Shown here: positions 31,728-44,747 of the stretch, one piece after another | Position numbering within the stretch: the stretch's first letter is position 1 | How the letters are laid out: each line of letters starts with the position of its first letter | Source: Reticulitermes speratus | Lineage: Eukaryota; Arthropoda; Insecta; Blattodea; Rhinotermitidae | Direction: 5' to 3' | NCBI GenBank assembly: GCA_021186555.1 | Contig: JAJKFL010000005.1 | Coordinates: 24,058,635 to 24,122,634, forward strand | Length of the DNA stretch: 64,000 bases | Made by a program: the position numbers and the translations under genes | Notes under the pieces: model-generated | The model's database searches: none | What the model saw: only the letters and a program-made list of their open reading frames with translations | What the model was told of the DNA's origin: nothing

Positions 31728-31995
31728 GTGGCACACATGGGATAGAAGAGAAATGCTTATAGGATTTTGGGGAGAAACCTGAAGGAAAGAGACCATTTTA
31801 AGACAAAGGTGTAAATGGGAAGATAATATTAAATTATATCCTAAAGGCGTAGGATGGGGAGTCGTGGATTAAAGTAGCTTAAGATACAGATACGTGACGG
31901 GCTTTTTGAAAACGCTAATAAATTTTGGGTTCCACAAAATGTCGGGAATCATTAGGTTCTCAAGAAGGACTCTGCTCCATGTAGTCAGTTGTCAT
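31728..31995 (+). mobile_element. LINE 3' tail, family A, longer copy (31.8 kb)
   Basis: Contains the upstream segment AAACCTGAAGGAAAGAGACC (KPEGKRP) and AAATGGGAAGATAATATTAA (RWEDNIK). The rest of the tail follows: GTGGATTAAAGTAGCTTAAG, TTGGGTTCCACAAAATG and CTCAAGAAGGACTCTGCTCC. It has stops in every frame. It shows that the upstream basic segment and the downstream tail belong to one element. Confidence 0.65.
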
Positions 31996-31999
31996 AGAC

Positions 32000-32980
32000 C
32001 GTTAATTAAATTATATGAACTCGCAACATGTAAGCTTAATAAATTGCAGAGAACACAACTGGGAACTTGTGTCCTGTACTATGGAGGACATCCTCTCCCA
32101 AATACATACACTTTTATAATCTGTGCTATTGATACCGTCGTTATATAAACCGTAAATAAATAAACAGACCTCTACGAGGCGCTGAATTCCAGAAGGGGCT
32201 ACTCTTTCTCCCACGATCCGTGATGTCAGAGTCCCACTCGAGAGGCGCTGAATAAACAGTTTGTTTGATATTCAGGCAGCCGACCTCGTTGTTCAAGTAT
32301 CGATTTTTCAAATTGGTGTAGATTGAAATGAAAGGAAGGAAACATGGAGTGAGAAGATAGCAGAAGAAGTGAAGGCGTGAACTGGTGCAGCTTCTGTCGA
32401 CGCTGAATAAGTAGGGAGTTTAACTCAGGGCTGATTAGAGAAGTAGATGAGTAATATATGAAGTAAAGCAACAACCAGCTACACGACTTTAAGAAGAAAC
32501 TTTAAACGTAACAGTGAGAGAGGATTCTAGATCCTTTGATGCGACTACTTCATTTGTAGTGGATTATTTGTAATTAGTTAGCTACTTAATGAAGAGAAGA
32601 TAAATTCCTAAATCGTACGGTTTCCAGGCAATACGTCAGAATTTTCTTCTTTTCTTTGTGCAGCTTCTATTGAGGTATTAGTTATAACAATAATATACTA
32701 ATTACAGTCATACTCGGTTAGAACGTCATGAAAGGGAATGAATACTTTGTGTAGTCACAAACGAGTGTTGTTCTAACCGAGGAGCATAATGTTGTAGTTA
32801 ATAGTAAGGAATTAAGTGTTACCACAGACTCTCTGACGCTATAGAAGAGATGTCGCATAAAACGATGTCGTTATAACCGGGTCGACTGTACATGACTGGA
32901 ACTGCCTATATTTCTTGGTTTCCCAAAGCAATGAGATCGTCACAGAATTTGGCAAATATTGGAGACAGAGAAATAAATAA
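32000..32980. other. Unassigned AT-rich DNA
   Basis: No supported gene. The short frames at 31894-32148 and 32226-32474 show no domain. Confidence 0.3.
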
Positions 32981-32984
32981 AGAC

Positions 32985-33245
32985 AGAAGCTTGATTCATG
33001 CAAAATAATAGTTCGAAAACCTGAAGAGAAAGGACCACCTGGGATACATACTCGTATTCTTACATGGCAGAACAATATTAAAATGTATCTTAAAAGAATG
33101 GAATAGAAGGATATTGATTAGATACAAATGGCTCATGATTGTGTCCAGCGAGGGGGCTTATAAGTACGGTAATATTACTTCGGCTTCCATGAAAGGCAGA
33201 GAATTTATTAATCATAGAGCTGTCATTAGCTTTTCAAAGACTGGC
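32985..33245 (+). mobile_element. LINE 3' tail, family A, longer copy (33.1 kb)
   Basis: GTTCGAAAACCTGAAGAGAA, AACAATATTAAAATGTATCT, GCTTATAAGTACGGTAATAT and TTCGGCTTCCATGAAAG follow the family A order. The copy is strongly decayed. Only 230 bp separate it from the family D element downstream. Confidence 0.55.
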
Positions 33246-33468
33246 TTCGTTTGACTAGGTTAGATTTCACAGTAGCAGGTCTAATAACAAATAGGGTTAT
33301 ACTTCATATTTCTATTGTAACTTTAACTGTACATAATCCTGCATAACTTCTATCCTTCAATCTAGCCAGAAGAGTGTTCATGAATCTAAAACATCCACTG
33401 ATCAAGATAAATCAAGAACAATACATGTATGAACAAGAGAGGCAATATACATATAAATGTAACATTGA

Positions 33469-33950
33469 GGCGCTTTCGTTAACCATTGTTGCCCTGCAAA
33501 AGCAATAAGTATTACATATTCTGAGTGTGTCTGTAGCCTTAGTTATCCAGCACGCAAAGCGCATGCGCCGTATTATATTGTTATCTGTGACCTATCTGGC
33601 TCTACCATATTTTTCCACATTACCTCGTAAACGGCACGACTTTCGGAAAAAGTTACTGAACAAAAAATTCGTGTTTTGTATTTTCTTTACAGCTTTGTCT
33701 GAAACATTTCTTTTTCTAAGAATAATTGAGCGAGATATTATCATAAACGTACAAAGGTCTTATATAAAGTACCCGTTATTTCTGTCAGATTTTAATGAAA
33801 CTTGAATTTTGTCGACAGAATTCGAAAAATATTTACATATCAAATTTCATAAAAATCGGTCCAGTGGGAGCCGAGTTGTTCGATGCGGACGGACGGACAG
33901 ACAGACATAATGAAGCTAATAGTCGGGTTTCGCAATTTTGCGAAAGCGCC
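33469..33950 (+). mobile_element. MITE-like DNA element with 10-bp TIRs, family D (33.5 kb)
   Basis: Begins GGCGCTTTCGTTAA (33469) and ends with its inverted copy TTGCGAAAGCGCC (to 33950), giving a perfect 10-bp terminal inverted repeat GGCGCTTTCG. The internal blocks match the 14.3 and 43 kb copies, including GGACGGACGGACAGACAGAC near the 3' end. A 92-codon frame inside (33527-33805) shares K-R-H-D-F-R-K-K with the other copies. It is the conserved DNA block read as protein, not evidence of a gene. The target duplication is unclear. Confidence 0.65.
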
Positions 33951-33954
33951 TAAA

Positions 33955-35670
33955 ACACGTTATTGTCTGACTCACGTAATACCCTTGGTGTGAGTGATCG
34001 AATTAGTGAGTTACACTCTGGATGTGAGTCAGACTGGAGGAAATTGTGATCGACAGTAATCGTCAACACTCGATAATAATCGAAAGTAACCCACCGGGGT
34101 TTAATGACAGAGTTGTAAGGCTAATATTAATATTGTTTATTGTAGGTTATACGAAAGAGCAGAAGACATATTTCAGTCACTGTAGTTGGAATTCTTGACC
34201 AGCCAATATTTCTAGAGAGCGGACAGTTCATCTGAGTCAATTCAGTTTAGATTTTATAAGACATGATGTGAGGAGAACAAAGCAGACACTGTTGTTTATT
34301 TGAACACAAATTTTCTTCAACATCAACACTGTTTATGCGCATAAACGACTCATTAATGGAACAAGACATTTTCTGTCACTCTATAGTTCGCACCCTGTAA
34401 TTGTTTCCGTCTTGCAGTAACAGGTTGCGGCCAACGAAAATCAAAGTAGTTGAGAAAGGTTTATAACAGTTAATTTATAGAAATTATAAACTTTTTAAAC
34501 AGCAACAGATTTCCTGCCTAAAAACACAAGCTACAATTTTTTTTTAATTTGACTGTTAACTCTTACCCATCAATGTGTGTGGACAATTCAGTAACCGATC
34601 TTAAGCAATACAGACTGTATTGCAAGAGAAGGTTTAACAAAAACGTCGCCACTGTCATTTATGTATTTAAAATAACCCTTTTCCTGTATCAGAAAACACA
34701 TCACCAAAACAGCAAGAAAACCTTTCTCACCTACGTTGCATCCCGCTTACCCTCTAATATTTTTGATGCATTGAAAATTCGGTTTGAATAAATGCAAGTA
34801 ACATCTGAAAAGAAACTTCTTTATGACAAGCAATTTCAATGCGTTTATTTAAAAGCAACTCTCTCGAACCATCCATATTTTCCTGCGTTTATGATACGCA
34901 CCACAGCAAAGCTATTCTTGACAGCGGAGCTGTATTTACATGATAATGGGATGTAGGTTATATTGATCCTCTGCAGTTTCAATACCGAGAGGAGCCTGCC
35001 CGCACATGAACTGTTTGTGTGTGGGAGCATGGGTGTGTTGTGGATGCGTGGACAAATTACATGATATAGCGGGAGATCGCATCCCTATCCCTGACCACAA
35101 TCCACTCTATGCCGAAACCACACTCAACTTTCTTGCATCTTATCCCCTGGGAACAGACGACATTTGAATGGAAGGAAAATGTTGCACTCTACTGGTGCGA
35201 TTCTCACTGACAAATCTCAGCATCTGTTGTATGTGTGACAGTAACCGCAGTCAATGGTAAAGAAGGTGATAAATTATTCTTACGAAATGTAGGTCTAAAT
35301 TATTATGAATCAATTAAAATTCGCATATATTTGGAAAACGCTTTCTACCATTCAGTTAAGAAGCATGTATCTTCCATTTTATATATAAAAACTTAAAAAT
35401 TAAAATATATAAATTACAAATTTGAATAATATATGGCGCCAAAAGTGGTCTCTCATTTCAAAAGTAAAACGTTGCTTGAGAGTGTTCGGAAACAAATTTC
35501 TGAGACAGAAATTAAGCCTTAAAAAACAGGAAGGAACATAACTAGGTAAAACATTTCAAACACATTTCATGTCGCTACTCTGTACGTAATATTAGGATGA
35601 TTAACTAAAGGAATATAAAATATTAGGAATACGTAATACATACCGTAGACGAGAGCTTCGCGGACCCGTA
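33955..35670. other. Unassigned DNA
   Basis: About 1.7 kb without a supported gene. A less AT-rich patch at 34975-35160 contains short frames without recognisable domains. Confidence 0.3.
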
Positions 35671-35675
35671 AGTTT

Positions 35676-35885
35676 AGATCGTAAGGTAAAAGTTTAAGTT
35701 GTCCCTGTACACACTATGAAGGCATATACGGGGAGTGGAGGTACAGCTCCAATCATTCTTAACTTCGACATTATGTCGAGATAAGCAGTCAGATTAACGT
35801 CCCGACAGCTTTACTCACAAGGAAAGAGCCACCGGTACCCAATGAACAGGAGACTGGGTGGATCGCAGATCCGATCTGGACGCCG
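35676..35885 (+). mobile_element. SINE-like repeat, family E (35.7 kb)
   Basis: The ordered words GGTAAAAGTTTAAGTTGTCC, CACACTATGAAGGCATATAC, AGTGGAGGTACAGCTCC, ACTCACAAGGAAAGAGCCAC and GGTACCCAATGAACAGGAG with CTGGGTGG match a short repeat type I associate with insects. A related copy is at 45.9 kb. No tRNA-like boxes are evident. Confidence 0.45.
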
Positions 35886-35889
35886 CGAA

Positions 35890-38080
35890 AAAGTGAAAAT
35901 CTCTTACACTTGTTGGGGATCGGCAAGTGCTTTCTTCGTTGTTCTGCCCGTACCTAAGCAATATACCGACTACGCCATTCCTGCAGATATAAAGATAATA
36001 CTAAAATGGTTGTTGAAAAGCAGAACTTTCGGACTGAACACAGTTGCTTCGGAATAGCGTTCAGTGGCAGGCTTATGTGAAGACGAAAAACCGTTTCAGG
36101 GGTCTATAAGGGGCTGTCTTTTCTGCAGGGTTCTGACGACAGTGCATTGCACTTAGGTTTGCTGAATTTCTTGGTTTTGTCCATGATGGGCAAAGTATTC
36201 TTAAAATTAACCATTCAAGCAGCCGCATTAATAGAACTTTACAGAGTCCCTGAAGAACAAAATTAATACTATAATGCTAGTCTTGTGGAAGGAATAAAAT
36301 ATGCCCTACGAATATTACTCATCATCTCTGAACAAGGTAAACAAGCAAAATCACTGACAGAGTGACAGTTAAGAGCTTTAAGCAACTCTCATACGACGTA
36401 GAAACATTTCGTTGTCTGCGAAGTGAGAGGCATTATAATACGTCTGTCATCGGTCTGTGACGTGGGAGTGTATTGTGTCTTTCAACTGAATACATCAGAA
36501 ATACGTCGAGCGTTGACAAGCACAGAAAATAAAATAAAAGCAAGAGAAAGCTTATTGAAAGTTAAGTGTTTTGCTTTCAGACTAACATCATGACTGGTAA
36601 CGTAGACGTGCATTTGTCTGTCTTCAGAGGAATTACAAATTTTGAATCAGTCGGTATAGAATTTCCACTTACATTTTATTAATAATATTAATCAAAATAG
36701 ACTACTGTGTGGTCGTAACAATTAAATTACGTTTGGTGAAATAAATACAATAGAACGAAACCTGACTTCACATTCGTTTCTATAAGTGTACTGTAACCTC
36801 TTAAACAAGAAGGTGTTAAAAGAACTAATCAATTCCACCTCCTATAGACGATTCCAAGAAATTCTGTAAAAGTGATAGCAGGAATAATAATAAAAATGTT
36901 AGGACATTCTGTTCTGCCATTAAAGAGGCCTATGTTAGAAAGTCATTATTAATGTGACCAGAAGATAGAACACCCTCGATATTTTGTCGTTGTATATATC
37001 AGTAACAAGTGGGTATCAGTTACGAATAGAAACAGAAAATGGCAGCAATAAATTTAATTGCAGTGTATGCATCATTTGCGATATTCACTCATTTGAGTAT
37101 ATCAGCAAGTGAATAAAAATATTTCTATAGTGTGTGGAAACAGCTGGGATGGGCAAAACACCTCAGAAGAAACAAATCTCCCAGAAGGAATCCTTACCGA
37201 AATGTCACGTTATGAAGGAACCGTCGAATGAGCCAATAGTCGGGCCGATCATATAGCACAGATCCTCGGGTTTAAGTCTGACCTAAAACGCATTTGAGCC
37301 TCCACTTCACCTATAAAACTTTTCAAATCCAGTTCTCGTGATAAGCTAAAATATGAATTTATCAGATTATTACTGGCTGGTGAAATACCGCACATGATGT
37401 AACCACAACTACGTTATAAGTACCCCAAAATCCTCCTCAAACTGGTTCAAAAATCTTTCCTAATTAAAACACTTCCCCTCCTGTGGGAGACAAACAAGCT
37501 CTCGTCCATGTCTTAGCAGCTGTGACCACGAGTGTAGCTGAATACCGACAAAGTTCCCCTAATGAAGCACTGTAAACTAACACATAGAATCATGCTTCAC
37601 TGTTTAATCTTCGTACATAAAAATTTAACGTGATTAGAGAAGCAGAAATAATTTAATTAAAAAATAAAAAAAAAATAAAAAGTGATCGAATTACCATGAA
37701 GTGTACGTGAATATAAATAAATAATTACAATTGTAATAGAATGTAGTAATTAAATTCTAATTAAATGTATGTCTTCTACTCGATGGAATACAGTAAGGGA
37801 AAGAATTGATAGCGCGGCCTCAAAAAATTAAAAAAATATGATATAGAGCTAGTAAATAAATAATAACAAAATATTGAAGCACTAAGGTTGCCATTTATAA
37901 AGCAAAAAAAAACTTTGGAATTGCATTGATTGCTTAAATTTGTGGCACTTACGCTCTACCTTGATCAGTTACTTTGAAAATCTAAATAATTGCAGAAACA
38001 AAGTACATTAAATTGCTTCATTTTTCTCCACAACTTCTCTCTACAACATTTTCATCTGTACAGATATCAGTCGAGTGAAA
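35890..38080. other. Unassigned AT-rich DNA
   Basis: About 2.2 kb with no supported gene or repeat. An A-rich patch (AAATAAAAAAAAAATAAAAA) lies near 37660. Confidence 0.3.
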
Positions 38081-38084
38081 TGCG

Positions 38085-38315
38085 AGATGTCGGCAGGAGT
38101 GCAATTAAACGTTCATGTTTAGACGTTCATGTATAGTGCCTGTTCTTTTGTTCGATTTCAAACAAGGTAGGAATAAGCCAGCAGACTGTAGAAAAACTTC
38201 CGAATATCAAATTTCGTCAACACGTTAAGGGGTTTTAGAGTTATTGCGTACGTACAGACGGACGGACAGACAATGCGAAGCTAATAAGCATATTTTTGCT
38301 ACTTCTCTTTGCAAA
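38085..38315 (+). mobile_element. MITE-like repeat, family D, fragment (38.2 kb)
   Basis: Contains GTTCATGTATAGTGCCTGTT, TTTGTTCGATTTCAAAC, AATATCAAATTTCGTCAACA and ACAGACGGACGGACAGACAA with GCGAAGCTAATAAG. The left part of the full element is missing. Confidence 0.5.
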
Positions 38316-38319
38316 GGCC

Positions 38320-39350
38320 ACGATATTGCTATTCTTCTTGTAGATATGCTTTCAGCCCGTTTCTAACCAGTTTCCAAGAATTGGCGCCATCTTTTCTTCG
38401 GCCTTCCAATGTTTCTCTTGCTGTTTGGTGCTTTCTCGCGTGCTGTTTTTACTACTCTCGTGCTTGTCATTCTGGATATATGGTCATTCCATTCGTCTCC
38501 CAAAGATCCATTCGTTTATGGGTGGGATGTTACATAGTTGTCTGATGTGTTCATTCCGAACTCGATATTAAAAACAGTAAATTGACATGGCACTCTTCTA
38601 TACACAGATTGTCCATTCTTGTTGAAAAGTTTAAATATTTAAATTTCGCAGTGTTTAAGACGGGTGATATATTATTTTGCTTATTTAATGACGATTCCCC
38701 AGATTCATATCTTGTGTACAATGTAATCCAGGGAAATCGTGAATTATGAAACGGGGCGCGTATTGCGGAAAGTGATCACGGATGTGAGTGTTAAACGCTT
38801 TTCTTTTGTATATTTCGGTGACAGAAAAATCTGCAAATAATCTACCTATCAAAAGGCATAAGGTTTGCGACTTCCTGTTATACAGAAATCACAGTTATTA
38901 GTAGTTACGAGTTGGACCAGTAGGTTGCAGAATTAATGGAAGTAACATTTGTCTATGCATCAGTCGTCACGATAGTCACGATCTCCCCCCCCCCCTTTCC
39001 AAAAAGTAGCATATTTAGTGAATTTACAACTTCAAGCCTCCCTGAAGACAAATAATTTATAATAATAATGATATATTTATCACTGAGTAGATTCGGGTAT
39101 TAGACCTACCCCACACGTGGTAGGGAAGATCAGAGGGGAGCCACAAAAAAAATTAAGCTGATCTCAGTACCGAAAATGAAATCCTGAATCTTATAAATAA
39201 GAACCAGGTATGTTAACATCTGACACTCAATTTTCAGTCAAACTCTTTCAACATAAAGAGCCATAGTGTGTAATAACTGATGGTTATTAGAGTATAGTGG
39301 ATGCAGAATGGCTAAGACAACACCCAGATTTTGTTCTGCTCATTGAAAAA
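38320..39350. other. Unassigned AT-rich DNA with poly-C run
   Basis: No supported gene. A run of about 13 C lies at 38983-38996. Confidence 0.3.
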
Positions 39351-39356
39351 AGCAAA

Positions 39357-39440
39357 GTCTTCTGAGATGTTACGCCGTATCAACTGGTAAATAGTTACCC
39401 ATGTTTCAAAGGATATAGTTCCTTCATCTTCAGGGTTACG
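39357..39440 (-). ncRNA. Hammerhead-like motif, single arm (39.4 kb)
   Basis: On the minus strand: CUGAAGA (39433-39427), extra U, stem II AAGGA/UCCUU, GAAAC (39407-39403), then AUGG, GUAAC. The outer-arm string TCTTCTGAGATGTTACGCCG (39358) is the one that starts other elements of this family. No second arm is apparent nearby. Confidence 0.45.
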
Positions 39441-39444
39441 CAGT

Positions 39445-40875
39445 CTTTACTTTTAACGGGACCAAACTTCAATCTTATGATAAAGACAGAAAAGCCCTCC
39501 GAGGTGTTGGGTATAACCAAAATCTGACAGGGTTCATGGCCCACAGGTTTTGATAAAATTATAATTATTTTATTGAAATATAAGGGAATCCCTATACGCT
39601 AATGTAGGTTCGTATGTTTACAAATCTGTAATATCGGTATTTGAAATTGGGGCAAAATTTAATTTGTATTCATGTTTGCCCCTCACGTCAGATTTCTACG
39701 GAGAAGTAATGAAAGGGTTGAATTAGAGAAGCATCGTGTTCCTGTCTTTCCGACACACACAAAGCGGAGGTAAGGTGAAAGCAAACGCCATTATTCAACA
39801 CCTGTTACAAAGCGGCCGTGCCTCAATGTGATTACACGATTGCATGAGGTTAAAACTTTACACCGACAATTTGAGCGCAGTATTGTTCGGTAGCATTACA
39901 AGAGAAACTTTCGCTAGACCAATTGCATTGGCGTCTACGTAATGTATTGACCACCCTGCTGACTACCTAGCAAAGTGGTTAAATTGTAAATTAGAAACAA
40001 TTAAATAAGTAAATAAATAAATAAATGTATACTGTGAGATTTTAGTGGAGTGGGTACATATTATAATAAGCTGGCTTATAAAAATGTGTAATCATATCGA
40101 TGGATCAATTTTTTTGAGAAACATCGCGTGTCTGCTTGCAGGTCTAAAGTAAAATCAAAGGAAACACGTCTCTCAAAAACATTCGTATCCAATATCTCTC
40201 AGAGAACAGGAGACCATACTCCGAACCAACGACGCATACGGGAAGCGCCTGACCACCTTATCATCTAACTAGTGTCCAGCTAATCTGAACAAACACACAA
40301 CTAAATAACTACCTTGAGAACAGACTAATTTTATTTGTTAAGGTTTATTTAACGAAGCAGTCAGAAGCTCAGTCTATGTACAGTCTTATGGTAAAATACT
40401 CGTATTAGCGAGTAATGAACTGAAAAGAAAGGGGAATGAAGCAGTCGAGGCATATTTGAGGTACAATTCCGACATGTTTAAAGGTAATGAGAAAATAAAA
40501 TGTATTATCAGTCACAATCGCCGGTTTTCTTGCCGATATTTGACTTGGATACATGCCAAATAAAAGCAGGAATACCGTTCACTCGACTGTGAATTTCGGG
40601 CAAAGTTATTAAATACCGAACCTCCGACACCTTAGTTAATAATTACACAATTAACTAAAGAATAACCAAAAATTACATACCAACACCTTGCAAGCTTCAT
40701 GGTAAGTAAATAAATAAATAAAATAAACAACCAACTGACTGCCAAACCGAATCATGAATACTGCAGACCATGTTGCATTCTATACGATGAACTAAATACG
40801 ATAATCTGTCTGAAAATTGGTTTAAAAGGCATTATATTTTTGGATATTTTTTTTCAACCCGGAGATGTGAATAAA
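39445..40875. other. Unassigned AT-rich DNA
   Basis: No supported gene. Short AAAT repeats at 40005-40027 and 40708-40722. Confidence 0.3.
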
Positions 40876-40879
40876 AATG

Positions 40880-41120
40880 AGATAAAGAAGCCACTTGAAA
40901 GACTTAGACGTACATTGGAGGATAATATTAAAATGGACATTCAAAAACTAAGATGCGGGCGGGGACTGGATTGACCTAGCTTCGGATAGGGACATGTGGT
41001 GAGGTCGTACGAACACACTAAAGAAACTTCGAGTTTCATAAAATGCAAAGAATTCCTTGACTACCCGAGGAAATATTACCTTCTCAATAAAGACTTTGTC
41101 CACGGAGGTACTTAGTTATT
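40880..41120 (+). mobile_element. LINE 3' tail, family A, longer copy (41.0 kb)
   Basis: GAAGCCACTTGAAAGACTTA, GAGGATAATATTAAAATGGA (E-D-N-I-K-M), GACTGGATTGACCTAGCTTC (D-W-I-D-L-A), GGGACATGTGGTGAGGTCGT, TTCGAGTTTCATAAAATGC and a terminal TACTTAGTTATTC. It has good word conservation and scattered stops. Confidence 0.65.
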
Positions 41121-41124
41121 CTCA

Positions 41125-42840
41125 ACCCTAGTAAAAACAGTTCAGATTTTGCAGTAATGCTGTCCCACTGCATCTCCAAATAGTGCCTGCCAAAACTGAG
41201 GAATTTATCACATTATCACATCGAGTAATTCAGTTTTTAAAACTTGGAATACACATATGTACGATATTTAAAATTGCATGTGTCTTGTAAGGTAATGAAA
41301 TCTCATTCCCCTTCACATCAGTGTTTTGTACATAGGTCTGGTCTTTTTGTTAAAGTATTCGTGTTTAGGGATTGCAATTGGTAGCACTACATGTTATTTA
41401 AGATAGAACTGATTACTCCTTATTGACCAATTGGTTTTAAATTAAAACGTCCTGAAACAGGGCAAAACACTGTTGACCTTCTGGGAGCACGTGTTATTCT
41501 TAAATCAATCCACTATACGTCTGTTTTTGTGTCCTGTTTTCCATTCTGAATAGTAATGGTCGCTGTCGATTTATTCAGAAATCTGAAATTTACTTAACAC
41601 ATGCGTAGTATCAGACATATTAACAATACACGCACTGTAACAGGAAATATATCTCAAGCCCTTACAGAATAAACGAAACAGGAAATATATATTCTTTATT
41701 CCAAATTTTTAAAATTAAATTTCTGTGTGCGTTTTATAAGTGATAGCGAAGACAAAGGCCGAAACACGTTGCCAAAATTTATAAAAATGTGTGGCATACA
41801 GGTCATAAACCTGTGTTTCACTGTGACACAAATTTCTTCTGCCGAATTATAGCAATTTACCGAAAACAGTGAGATGCCATACTCCAAAACTGCACACCGA
41901 GGGTTGCCGCTTTAATTAACTGCTCGATCATCAAAATGATGATGGAAATTATACAGGCCTACACTAAGAAGTAAGCCTAAATGAAAGCTTCATAAAAATT
42001 AGTTTACTTGAAAACGGTAGGGTCTGTAGATCGTGGTCTCTCAAACTGTAATATGCCTGCCACTACTGGTATGCCAACCATTTGTTACTGGTATGCGGAC
42101 TTAAAAAAAAACCGAAATATAAAAAGAATAAAAATGTTAAACAATAAATAAAACAGAAGCCACGTGTTTTTGCTAATACGCAGCATTGCTGGCAACATTA
42201 TATAACTCACACTCGCTGTCAGCCAGTTTTTCCAGTTTGAGCTTCTTTAATTAAATACAAAAAATATCGCTGATATATTGAATTTGCTAAATTTCTTATG
42301 AATTGGTAGATCAGCGAAGGACTTCGAGAACCCCTACTGTAGATGATTATCTGTTTCTTGAAAGAGGCAGTTATGAAAAAGAGGCAGATGGATAGCTGCG
42401 AGTAGGCTACAGTCGCAGACAATGGAAATGGACTTACAAATCTACGTGCTGGCTTAATGTAATACGAGCAATGATGATACAATTTCCGGCTGCGCTCTGC
42501 CTCTTCAACTCCTTTGAGAAGTGAAAAGATAAAATGTGGACATAAACAAGATAAAACGATAAAACGTCGGACGTATTTCAAATTCAAATAAGAGAAATAA
42601 GCAAATGTGAGCATATTTTTGTTGTTCATTCCCTTGAAAACGAAGACACTTCTTCATACTACCAGACATTTAGTTTATCATTTCACATATTTTCACGGTA
42701 AACCGGTTAAATGTGAAACCGTAAGTAACCGCGCCCTGTCTCCCAGATCATATAAATTTCATCAACACCAGCTCTATATAACCCATGAAGTCTTGGCTTC
42801 CAACAGGAGTTTCCTTGGCCATCATATAAATATAACCTTT
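41125..42840. other. Unassigned AT-rich DNA with one hammerhead-like relic
   Basis: No supported gene. At 41737-41775 GAUAGCGAAGACAAAGGCCG with AAACACGUUGCC is a strongly decayed half of the hammerhead-like family. The 136-codon minus frame at 42219-42629 has no recognisable domain. Confidence 0.3.
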
Positions 42841-42842
42841 AT

Positions 42843-43390
42843 AGGCGCGTTCGCAAAATTGTAAAAAGAGACTATTAGCTTCGTAATATCTGTCTCTCTG
42901 TCTGTCTGTTTGTCTCTCTGTCTGTCTGTCCGTCTTTCTGTCCGCATGAAATAATTTGGCTCCCACTGGACGGATTTTCATAAACTTTGATATTTGTGTA
43001 TTTTTCGAAAATCTGTCAAGAAAAATCAGGTTTCATTAAAACCTGTCAACAATAACGGATATTTTACATGAAGATCTATGTACATTTACGATAATATATC
43101 ACTGAAGTCTTCTCAGAATAGAAATTTTTCGGACAAAATTGTAGAGAAAATCAAAGAACACGCTTTATGTTCAATAACTTTTTCCCGAAATCGTGCCGTT
43201 TATGACATAATGTGAAAAATATGGTAGAGCCATACAGGCCACAGATGACAATATAATATGGCGCATGCGCATTGCATGCTGGATAACTAAGGCTGCAGAC
43301 ACACACTAAGAATATGTAATACTTATTGCTTTTGCACGGCAGTTTATTCTTTCGGTACAGTGTGTTTTGTGAAGACTCTGGTGTTCTATT
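42843..43390 (-). mobile_element. MITE-like repeat, family D (minus copy at 43 kb)
   Basis: Reverse orientation. The 3' terminus lies at 42843 (GGCGCGTTCGCAA, inverted), followed by TCTGTCTGTCTG-type repeats (the reversed GGACAGACAG block, 42890-42945). The AAATCTGTC and AATCGTGCCG blocks come next, then TGGTAGAGCCATACAGGCC. The GTAATACTTATTGCTTTTGC end matches the start of the 33.5 kb copy. It spans about the same length as that copy. Confidence 0.6.
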
Positions 43391-43394
43391 AGGT

Positions 43395-44418
43395 TTTGCT
43401 AAAAATGTTAAAAGTACCTTTTCCATCGTCCTTCCCGCTAACAGGTCGTATAATTCTTGTGATAAGAGAATTTTAAATTATTCCCAAATATTATGAAAAT
43501 TCTGTCTTTATACGCGTCATATTCGTATAATAACTGAGAAAAATGCAGTTTCATAACGAAGGATATATTTCACACAAAATTATAATTTATTTGGTGCACT
43601 GTTTATTGACATTGACATATTGGGGACTTGACCGGAAATAATTTAAACTTGATATTCGAGAAAAAGGGGTTTTGGGTGTGTGAAAAACTGGATTAAGTTT
43701 TCGGAGAATATAGTGTAATACTGGACTTTTGGACACTGTAATGAAGGTCGGATTGCAAAAAGCAGAGAGTTTGTCAGCTAAATAAGTAACAACTTTCTAA
43801 GAAAGCCCTATACCATTGACTTAGTCACAAGATAGTAAAGAAATTCGGTAACACATCTAACAGAAGAATGATCTTAAAGGAGGGATGAATAATAAACAAA
43901 GCAATAACTTAAGAAAATCCTGCCACAATGATGCTCTCTGCTATGGTTCCCACATGCAAGGGAATCTGTGTCAGCCTGCTGGGATGTATATGATCTGACC
44001 GCAAGACTATCTTATAGAATCTCAGGGGATCCAGCCCCGCACAATGCGGTTCAAACCAGCTCATTACTTCGGTGTTGCTGTTAGCCCCGGAATATCCAAT
44101 AAAATAATATTGTTTACAAAATTACGGAATATAACTGTGCTCAAATTATACAAGTGGTAAAATTAAAAATCAGTTCACAACGAAGAAGCACAGGGGAATA
44201 GAGACAGGGCTTCAGCCATTCTAACACTCAACAAGACTACGGTGATTTACGAGTCATTTGTTACGTAACACGTTCAGAGTTAAGAAATGTAACGTACTGT
44301 AATTATAATCTAGTGTACTGAATATCAATAGAGAAAAATCTTAAAGTTTCAACAACTGGAACAAAGCAAAAAATTTTCCAAAAAACAAAATATATCACAA
44401 CACAAATAAGTAAATGAT
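43395..44418. other. Unassigned DNA
   Basis: No supported gene. Around 43930-44090 it is less AT-rich; nothing recognised. Confidence 0.3.
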
Positions 44419-44421
44419 CGA

Positions 44422-44695
44422 GGGCGACCGGGATAGCGTAGTAGGTATAGCGACTTCCTACGGGCTAGACGGTCCGGTTTCAAATCCGGTGGGCGCGAGA
44501 TTTTCCGGACCCATCCAGACTGGCCCCGAGGCCAACCCAATCTCCTGTACAAGGGGCACAGGCTGTCTTTCCCAGGGACAAAGAGGAAGGGGTGTGCCGT
44601 TGACCACCAACCCCCTTCTAGTGCCGAGGTTGAGTATAGGTAGAGCTATACCTCTACTTGCTCTCAGTACAGTACAGGACGGCCTTTACCGTTAC
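44422..44695 (+). mobile_element. tRNA-derived SINE-3 (44.5 kb)
   Basis: The head GCGACCGGGATAGCGTAGTA with GGTATAGCGACTTCCTACGG resembles a tRNA 5' half with an A box. GGTCCGGTTTCAAATCCGGT (44471-44490) carries a B box (GGTTTCAAATCC). A GC-rich body follows with CCCGAGGCCAACCCAATCTC, GGGGCACAGGCTGTC and TGACCACCAACCCCCTTC. The 100-codon frame across it (44414-44716) is a by-product of the GC-rich body. Only about 50 bp separate it from the SINE-1 copy downstream. Confidence 0.7.
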
Positions 44696-44747
44696 GCAAT
44701 AGAGAAAATCGATTAATGTATTTGTTTCGAGTATCAGATACAGTTGC

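Noticed and set aside
42219-42629. 136-codon minus-strand gene
   Set aside because: One of the longer frames but with no recognisable domain, and no splice or promoter context supports it.
44414-44716. 100-codon plus-strand gene
   Set aside because: It coincides with the GC-rich body of SINE-3.
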